Origin: Choristoneura fumiferana
Lineage: Eukaryota; Arthropoda; Insecta; Lepidoptera; Tortricidae
Direction: 5' to 3'
Assembly: GCF_025370935.1 (NCBI RefSeq)
Contig: NC_133490.1
Location: 365,206-429,205, forward strand
DNA length: 64,000 nucleotides
The position numbers and the translations under genes were made by a program. A model generated the notes under the pieces. The model had not been told where the DNA came from. It made no database searches and was given only the letters and a program-made list of their open reading frames with translations. Below, piece by piece: positions 11,019-20,000 of this stretch; the stretch's first letter is position 1; every line of letters starts with the position of its first letter.

Positions 11019-14000
11019 GTGAGTCGGGCGGGGCTCCTAGCTCAACAAACGTGATCCGCGACAGCTGCTGATGATCCATGAAAAGAAAAATCCACGAAAA
11101 AAAAATAAGATCCATAATGGGTCACACGCGTATGCCGAGGTATGACTAACTCTGTTTCTAATCAGCCGTGAACTGATGCGCGTGTGTTACTTATTTGTGA
11201 TTGTGATCTTACGCCTATCATGTCGGTGAGGATCTAGAGTAATTTAAATAGGACAGTAAAGGTGCGGTTCCATTGAGGCGGAACGACCAATCTTATTAGT
11301 TGAATTCCACATCTCAGTCACAGTCGAGTTCAACACAGTACGAAGTAGAGTAAATTTTGTAATTTTAGGAGGCATGTTATTTTGTTAGTTAATAAGATTG
11401 AGTGTCAATTCTGCGTTTGTATTGCCAACAATCATAAGCGGCGATGTGACTTTTGTCTCTAGAAGCAGTTTCTCGTATAAATTCACTTCAGTTTCGCAAT
11501 TCTTTGGGATATGTCGGTAACCTTAGTTCTGTTGCGGATATCATAAAAACATACAAACATTCTTGGCATACAAATATTTATTATGTATAAAATAAAAATT
11601 CGTTTTTTTTTTCTTTTAAATTTGTACCTAGGGAACCCTGTGTGTGTGCGTGAGTCCGACTAGCACTTCCCAGTTGTTTTATTGTAAACCACTCTCGAAT
11701 AATGTGCACATTGTGTGACTAAAATTAATTTCCTCGAATTTTGCATTGCCTTCACAAAAAAAAATCATTAAGCCGTACCTAATAATGTTACGTAGAGATA
11801 AATGCCATTGATATGAGAGATAGCAACAGCTGATCGCGATGTGCGAGCCTGCGATACGTTATCGTTATTATTTAACTGGGTGGGGTGGGGGTGAAGATAA
11901 CGCGTCTTTGCTTGTACAAAATGTGATACAACGCGTTACGGCTGCATTTTAACCAGAGATGTGCAAGGAACGTGTTTTTCATGATCCAATAGAGACGCTT
12001 CATTTACTTTACCTAGCCTCGCTCCAGAGCCAGAACCAGAACCAGAGCGGTGCTGTGCGATAAAAGGTAAACGAAGCGTTTCTATTGGTTTATAAAAAAC
12101 GATTTACTGTCGTTTGGTGCAGGTGCAAATGGAAAATGGACAACTCGAAATTATACGTCAAAGCAGAAAAATTACAATTTGAAATACATCAACAAGGAAA
12201 ATTGTCCATCTTGAATATCGTCGCAAATGGAACCTTGCGTATGGTAAAACTGACAAATTACATTAGTGTGCCGAAAAAAAAACGACCACTTTTATTTACT
12301 TACACTCAGAAATATGGCGATTTGTAAATATATTCCACCTGAAATAATTTGTTTTAGACCTACATACAAGTTAAGACTTGATTTAGACAACATTCACTTA
12401 TTTCTTATTTAATTTTGCTCCTAATTTATAATGGGCAATATTTCATTTGGGCCTAATTAATTTACAACAAAAATAAATTTGGTTGTAAATATTTTTCAGC
12501 ACAATTACATTTTGACAAAATTCACACTTTGGTTGATATTCATTTTGGTCCAAATTCAAAATGGTCAATTCAAGTGAACGATTTTCCATTTGCACCGAAT
12601 GTAAATCTAAAACACATCCTCGCAACGCAGACTCGCACATCTCTGGTACGCAGCGTACTTTTCATTGCGCGGCCGACACGCTCGTCGCAAGTATCTATAC
12701 TTCCCCTTAGGACGTCCGATGGATACATGACGCGATTTTGGCAATTTTTTGAGTTTCGCAAGTTGGCGTCTGGCGTGTGTGTAACGTTTACATGTGTAAC
12801 AAAAATATAACTACTATAAGGATAAACGTTAATTATGATATTTGCGCAATGAGCAGAGAACACGTCACGTTCGCTCTTTTTTCTGCGCCGCCAATATCCC
12901 AAAGAATGCAGTTGTATAAGCTGACGCTGCATAAGTTGTATCATTCGAAACTTGCGCGAATTTCCCGGAAAGGCTGCGCGCGTAACGTGGCCAACAACGC
13001 CAACCTTGAACGGGAACTTGAGAGCGCTACCTATGCTTTAGTTATTTCGACCAATGTAACTAATATTTTGTATTGTTTAACTGTTTATTGTAGGTACCTA
13101 CATAAAACCTATGGAAATAACAGTTAACAAGACAAGGATAAGGAGACAGTGTTTTAGATTAGACTATTAGGCTGTGTTCCCACCCAGTTTTTAATCAGGA
13201 ATGTTTCTTTTATTTTTGCACTGTTTTTATAGTTTATCGAGTGTTATTGTAATGCATCACAATATCATTATTATTGAAATTAATGTAAATATTATACTAC
13301 AATCCTGGTTTGACTTGTTGAGGTTTACATTATTTCCGGTTGCGAACTTCCTTCCGCTGGCGTTCGTGTCGTCATAGTGTGTTGTATGTTTTTATATGTT
13401 TTAGTTTTTAAATGGGTCCCACTGAAAAACAGCGTTGCGGCTTGCCGTAACATTATGCTGAGTGGGGTCTGCTTTATAGCCTTTATGCTATTCGATGTTA
13501 TTTTTATTTTTTTCCATCTAATGTATTTTATGTGTAAATAAATGAAAATTAAAAATGTTGTCAATGTTGAAAATTAAAAATCGAACTAATGTTTATTAAC
13601 GGCTTTTAAAGAAAATAAAAGTCCACCACGAATAATTATTGCAGTAGACACATTAACTTATACATTTATTAAGATAAAAACAGTTCTAACAGACCACATT
13701 TTTAATTCTCATTAAATTTTTATGGAATCCATCTCCATCCATCTCAGCCTATATACGTCCCACTGCTGGGCACAGACCTCCTCTCAGAACGAGAGGGCTT
13801 GGGCCATAGTTCCCACGCGGGCCCAGTGCGGATTGGGAACTTCACACGCACCATTGAATTGCGTCGCAGGTTTGTTCCATGCGCATGTAATTCCGCACAT
13901 GAATTTCGAAAAACTCAGAGGTGCGAGCCGGGGTTTGACCCACGACCCTCTGCTTGAGAGGCGATAGGTCAAACCACTAGGCCACCATGTAATAATCGAG

Positions 14001-17000
14001 AAAAACTAACAAATATTCAACGTTGCCAGCTCAGCGAGTGTAAACGCTCTTAAGAGATGAGATGAGATGTTAAGGTACTAAAGTCAACTATTGGGTGTGG
14101 GTTGGGTAGCAAGCAGCGTGTGAGCGTGAGATGTTTGTGTGCCGCAGATCGGCGCGGACGGGCGGCGCAGCCAGATCTTCCTGGCGATGTCGACGGCGGC
14201 GGAGTTCCGCGACCACCTGTCGGGCTTCAGCGACTACTACGCGTCGCTCGGCCCGCCCAACCCCGACAACGTGCCCGACGACGGCAAGCTCAAGTCAGAG
14301 ATGATGCTCAAGGTAACCCTACAGGCCACAACCCCTAACTGCACGCTGCTCCTCTGAATGTAGGAACCAATAAACATGACGATTTCGTGAGATTTAGCAT
14401 GGGCGTCGCCAGCCGATGGCCCGGGGGTGGGGGGTGGGGCAAGTTGATATGGAGAATAAGAAAAGTACTAGTATGAATTGTAGGCATTTATTGGTGAATT
14501 CATTCGAGTTTCGGTTTCAACGTACAGGAATGATCGATCAAGCAAGTCAAATCAAAGCCTTAGGACTGGTTTGGTTGATTTATATTTGTCAACTTTTTTC
14601 TCAAGGGGGGGCAGTTTGATGTGAGTTGCACAAGAAAAGCACCCAGGTTTCAAGTGGTCTAAAAATCAACTGGGTCGGAAACTTTAAAAAACAGGTTAGG
14701 TTAGCGAGTTAGAGAGAGTTGCTTCAAGGCGCGAATCGCCTTAGCTACGCGGAATAGGAGCTCCGCACTCGCGGAGTTCCTTCGAATTTCGATCATTGAA
14801 TTAATTAACGGTGCACGATACTGACTTGATATTTGGGAGCTTTTTAGCCCATTTGCTACTTAGATTAGTTGTTTCTAAGACCACTTGCTGCTTAGATCAG
14901 CTGCTCTCTACACCAAAGCGGAACGACGATTGCCCGAGTCGTAGCATAAACGTCCTCGCTGACACTCGGTCTTCTACTCCTCCGGTCCCTGCTGTAATGT
15001 ACAGTCAGCAGTGCTGAGAACGATCCACACGGCTCTATACAGGGTGGCTCATTTAGATCGGTTAGTAGTGGAAAGTTTGAAACTATAACACATACGAAAA
15101 ACTGTTCTTAGGAACCATGTCATCGATTTTAGTAACAAGATAAACTGCATTCAAACATTTAAAAAAAACTTGTTCTCGGGGAATCGAAAAAGGTCGCTTT
15201 GAAAAAAAAATTACCTTATTTCTATTTGGATATTGATAGTGTAGGTCATAATCAATAAATGCTACTATACACGATATCTAGAATGAATATTGCATATTCT
15301 TTAATGATGTAAGTTTTATTTTTCAAAACGTCCTCGATTCCCGAGTTGAGTACTCGTATGATTCAGTTTTTCTCCTCCGGTCCCTGCTGTAATGTACAGT
15401 CAGCAGTGCTGAGAACGATCCACACGGCTCTATACAGGGTGGCTCATTTAGATCGGTTAGTAGTGGAAAGTTTGAAACTATAACACATACGAAAAACTGT
15501 TCTTAGGAACCATGTCATCGATTTTAGTAACAAGATAAACTGCATTCAAACATTTAAAAAAAACTTGTTCTCGGGGAATCGAAAAAGGTCGCTTTGAAAA
15601 AAAAATTACCTTATTTCTATTTGGATATTGATAGTGTAGGTCATAATCAATAAATGTTACTATGAAACACGATATCTAGAATGAATAATCATATTCTTTA
15701 ATGATGTAAGTTTTATTTTTCAAAACGTCCGGGTTCGATTCCCGAGTTGAGTACAATTGTTTTGTTAAATGTATGATTGCAGTTTTTCTTGTTATTAAAA
15801 TCTATGACATGGTTCCTAAGAACAGATCTTGGTATTCTTTTTTTTATGTCATGTGTTTCAGACTTTCCCACACGACCGATCTAAATGAGCCACCTTGTAA
15901 GTGCACAAGAAGTGGTCATAGTCGTGATGTGCTGAGTGTAGTGTATGTGTCTTAGGACAACCGGCGCTATTACCTGGACCTGAAGGAGAACTCCCGCGGG
16001 CGCTTCCTGCGCGTGTCGCAGACGATCACGCGCGGCGGGCCGCGCTCCCAGGTGGCGCTGCCGGCGCAGGGCATGATCGAGTTCCGGGACGCGCTCACCG
16101 ACCTGCTCGACGACTTCGGCACCGACGACGGCGGGTCTGTACACACACACACAGACACACATACGTTAGCCTGTCTTTTCGCAACATTTGGCAAGTCTCA
16201 ATTTTCTCCGAAACTAAAAATTTCTCTCATCAGTGTATTTTTTTATGCTTTTATTTTATGGAATACTTACCTGGTTAGGTTAGGTTTGTTTTATGAAAGT
16301 TCCGATAACCTAACCAACAAAAAGTTGGAAACCCCGACTTTGTCACTTGAAAGTTCAATAAATTTCAAATTTAAGAGCTTTCGCTGCCACAGACAGACGC
16401 ACCGACTCTCAGCACACATAGGGGTCAAACTTATAACACCTCTCTTTTTGCGTGGAGGAGGGTTAAAAAAATTGTTTCGGAGAAAATTGCGAGTTGGGAA
16501 ATGAAACAGTTGCCAAGTAAAACATTTGGGAAAAAATAATTGTGCGAAACGGCAGAGAATTTTATAATATTAGTAGGATTGAACAAGGCCCCGAAACTTA
16601 CAAAACTAAAAAGGTTGACATTAGAATACAGGCGCTGCCGAACTTATGTTGTAAATTAACAAAGAGTATTGTAAATTATGCTAAACAAATGTAAATAATT
16701 TAGTAACTAATGTTACACCAACTTCTGAGTTTTAGATAAAATCACAACATTCGTGATAGGACCAAAATCACCGTCCACTTTGGGTTACCTTTTTATGGAA
16801 TATGGCAAATCCAACTGACCTTTTTTTTGGACACTGACCACTGTGTTTTTCTTTTTGTAAAGAGAGTTCCGCAACTCACTCTTGGAGGGGTATGCCTTTA
16901 CTTGCCCGAATTTCATGTGCAATAATATTCAACCGCCATAATATTGTTTCTTTTTAATTAATATGCACTACTCATTGTTTACCATATTAATCAAATGACA

Positions 17001-20000
17001 GAATCTTTGTTTCCCATAATTTTAATTTCATTGTAATCCAAAGGTATCACATGCCATAATGCACTTAATAACACGGAAAACAATACGTATTTCGTATCAT
17101 TATGGCATATAATTTTCGGAAAAATAAGAATATACAAAAAAAGTTGTCTAGTGAACGAAACATTCGGGCAAATGAAATTTCGGGCATATGAAATTCGAGC
17201 AAATTAAATTGAATCATATAACTTTCGGGCAAACAATAGATAGCCCTCTTTGAGGTGCTATTTTCTAATTGTGTAACTTCGTCCCTATTGAGACGGCAAA
17301 ATAATATTAAATCAAGGTATAAGTAAAAAAACTGAGATGACCTGTTATGTAGGTAGTAGTAACGTGTCCGAATAGATAATCCGACGTTCCATATTCGAAA
17401 AATAGCTTAAATCCCATATCAATTCTGTGTTCTTAAGTTTTTTTACCTGTATTCCCTGGTACTAAAAGCGTATGTTTGGCGAGCGGAGTCCCCCATCAGC
17501 TTCTCTGGTTTTCCGACCCCCCACCCCTTGTGCTTGTCCGTACAGTCAACCAATCTGATTCCTTGGCTACCGCAAATCCTGGTCATTATGGCATTTACTT
17601 ACGTCATTGTTATGTTAAATTATTTACTCCGATAAGGTACTGTGTTCTTGCATATACCGCGATGAAATTCAATAGTGTGCGGAGTTGTCAATCTCCACCC
17701 GGCTCGCCTGAAAGTTTACAGTTCGTACTCGAGTTGTACAGAGTCGAGGTCAAAGCTATCATTACACTTTAGTATGCCATAGTTAGTTATGACACTTATG
17801 ACAGCTTCTTACAATAAAATTTTGTATAAAAGTGAAAACAAGATACTCCTCATGTCCGACCTGTTTTATTTTTTAAATAATGTGGTTTTGTGTACTGGCC
17901 ACTAAGAACGGACTCGTTTAAAAAAAAAAACACAAAAGAAAAACTAAAATCGGCGGGTGCAACGCAGTCCTTGGATTGTTATTGTTTGTTTTGTGATAAA
18001 TGTTTTCTATTTCCTCGTAGTGGTCGTGAAAAGCACAATGTTTAGTCTCGGTCAAAAATGCAATAGATGAAAACGTATTATCAAACTGACTTGTTCATCT
18101 ATTGCTTACTTTCCAGCCTCTACACCAATGTACATATATAGGCCACAGGCTTTATTATGGCCCAGGAACCAAACAAATGGTATTGTATTGTAAATTATGC
18201 TAAACAAATTTCAATAATTTAACTAATGGTACTATAGTACATTGTTGTAGAGGCTGGAAAGTATGCAATAGATGGACGAGTCCGTTTGAAGACCGACCCG
18301 AAGAAGACTTTCCAGCCTCGACAACAATGTACTACATATTATAGGCCATAGGTTTTATTATGGCCCTGGAATCAAATTGGTTGTTTGTTGCGGGGAGGGT
18401 GGGGTGGGGTGAGGTGGCGTGGGGTGACCGTTGTCCGTTGACGTAGATCGGTGTCGGGTTGCAGCTTCAAGGGCGAGCTGCCGGAGGGACGCCATCTGCG
18501 CGTCGACAACAAGAACTTCTACTTCGACATCGGACAGAACAACCGCGGCGTCTACATGAAAGTCAGCGAGGTAAATAAACCCTACGAGGCAAGTTGCAGT
18601 ACATTGCGGCGTACGATTGACCACTACGAATATGTTGGCTTTACGGCCTCGCAATGTATTGCGACTTGCACGATTTTTCTTGCAGTCATAAGGAGCGGCC
18701 ACACCGCTGCTTAGAAAACGGTGACGGCAACGGCAGTGACGCACCGTATGCGCACCGTTTTTATCGCATGCTCTCCACACCGCTGCTTAAAATACGGAAT
18801 CGCAGTGACGTGTCGTAAACTTCAGGTCTTTACCGAACAAAAGTCGTGACGTTTACGGCACGTCACTGCGATTCCGCACCGTTTGCGTATTTTAAGCAGC
18901 GGTGTGGAAAGCATGCAAAAAAGCGCATGCGATGCGTCATTGCGTTTCCGTACCGTCACCGTTTTTTAAGCAGCGGTTTGGCCGCACCTTTATAGTCCAA
19001 AAATGTCTACATAAAAAAAATACAAGAAGCTCCCAAATTAACGGTTGGCGTGAAAATGGTCTAAGGAAGTAAGGAAAGGATACCAAATGATCAAAGCGCG
19101 CATACTCACGGCAAGCCCACTGACCGCTGACCGCTGGCACAGTGTGGGGAGCCTTTAGTGGAGTTGTGTGAAAGTAGCAACGGTGTATTGTTTTGCAGGT
19201 AAAAAGCAACTTCCGCACGGCGATTACCGTGCCGGAGAAGTGCTGGGCGCGTTTCCGCGACATCCTGGCCGACTACTGCGACAAGATGAGCCGCGCCGCG
19301 CCCGACGCAATACAGGTACGGTACAAGATGAGACGCGCCGCGCCCGACGCAATACAGGTACGGTACAAGATGAGACGCGCCGCGCCCGACGCAATACAGG
19401 TACGGTACAAGATGAGACGCGCCGCGCCCGACGCAATACAGGTACGGTACAAGATGAGACGCGCCGCGCCCGACGCAATACAGGTACGGTACAAGATGAG
19501 ACGCGCCGCGCCCGACGCAATACAGGTACGGTACAAGATGAGACGCGCCGCGCCCGACGCAATACAGGTACGGTACAAGATGAGACGCGCCGCGCCCGAC
19601 GCAATACAGGTTCGGTACAACGGTACAAGATGAGACGCGCGCGCCCGACGCATACAGGTACGGTACAAGATGAGACGCGCCGCGCCCGACGCAATACAGG
19701 TACGGTACAAGATGAGACGCGCCGCGCCCGACGCAATACAGGTTCGGTACAACGGTACAAGATGAGCCGCGAGCCAGCTATTTTCAGGGCGATTTTGACC
19801 CCCCGTATCGCACAAAATCTTGCCTCATGCACTTGCCTCGTGCGGCGGCTCGCTCAGTGGAGACCCGGCTTAAAATGCGCGTTGGGTCGCGGGGAGCAAA
19901 GTAATTGTTTATAAATAGTTCATTGATATCGATCGACCTCTGCAAGATGACGTCTGATTCAATAAATTATTACTTTTATGGTTTTTTATTGTGTTGTAGT

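Larger units (their letters stand above)
11019..14147 (+). other. Pur-alpha intron 1
   Basis: The 3.1-kb intron is bounded by GTGAGT and GCCGCAG. It contains MITE B split by MITE E, a LINE tail, SINE 1, and a half MITE-like end at about 13170 (AGGCTGTGTTCCCACC). No conserved non-coding feature was noted. Confidence 0.85.
14313..15955 (+). other. Pur-alpha intron 2
   Basis: Bounded by GTAACC and GTCTTAG. The first 650 bp hold a G-rich run near 14425-14440 and no recognised repeat; the remainder is the duplicated TIR element. Confidence 0.85.
16135..18464 (+). other. Pur-alpha intron 3
   Basis: Bounded by GTCTGT and TTGCAG. It holds the AC repeat, a degenerate TIR element around 16888-17240, a hairpin element at 18040-18375, and an approximate copy of GTATTGTAAATTATGCTAAA at both 16670 and 18184. 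The frame 17476-17772 shows no motif. Confidence 0.85.
18571..19198 (+). other. Pur-alpha intron 4
   Basis: Bounded by GTAAAT and TTTTGCAG. Two abutting palindromic MITEs (A then F) occupy about 405 of its 628 bp. Confidence 0.88.

Noticed and set aside
16013..16504. 163-residue gene starting inside Pur-alpha exon 3
   Set aside because: It is exon 3 read past its splice donor into the (AC)n tract and intron.
19224..19832. 202- and 180-residue minus-strand and 248-residue plus-strand open frames
   Set aside because: They are products of the 42-bp array, whose length is divisible by three, so frames stay open on both strands.
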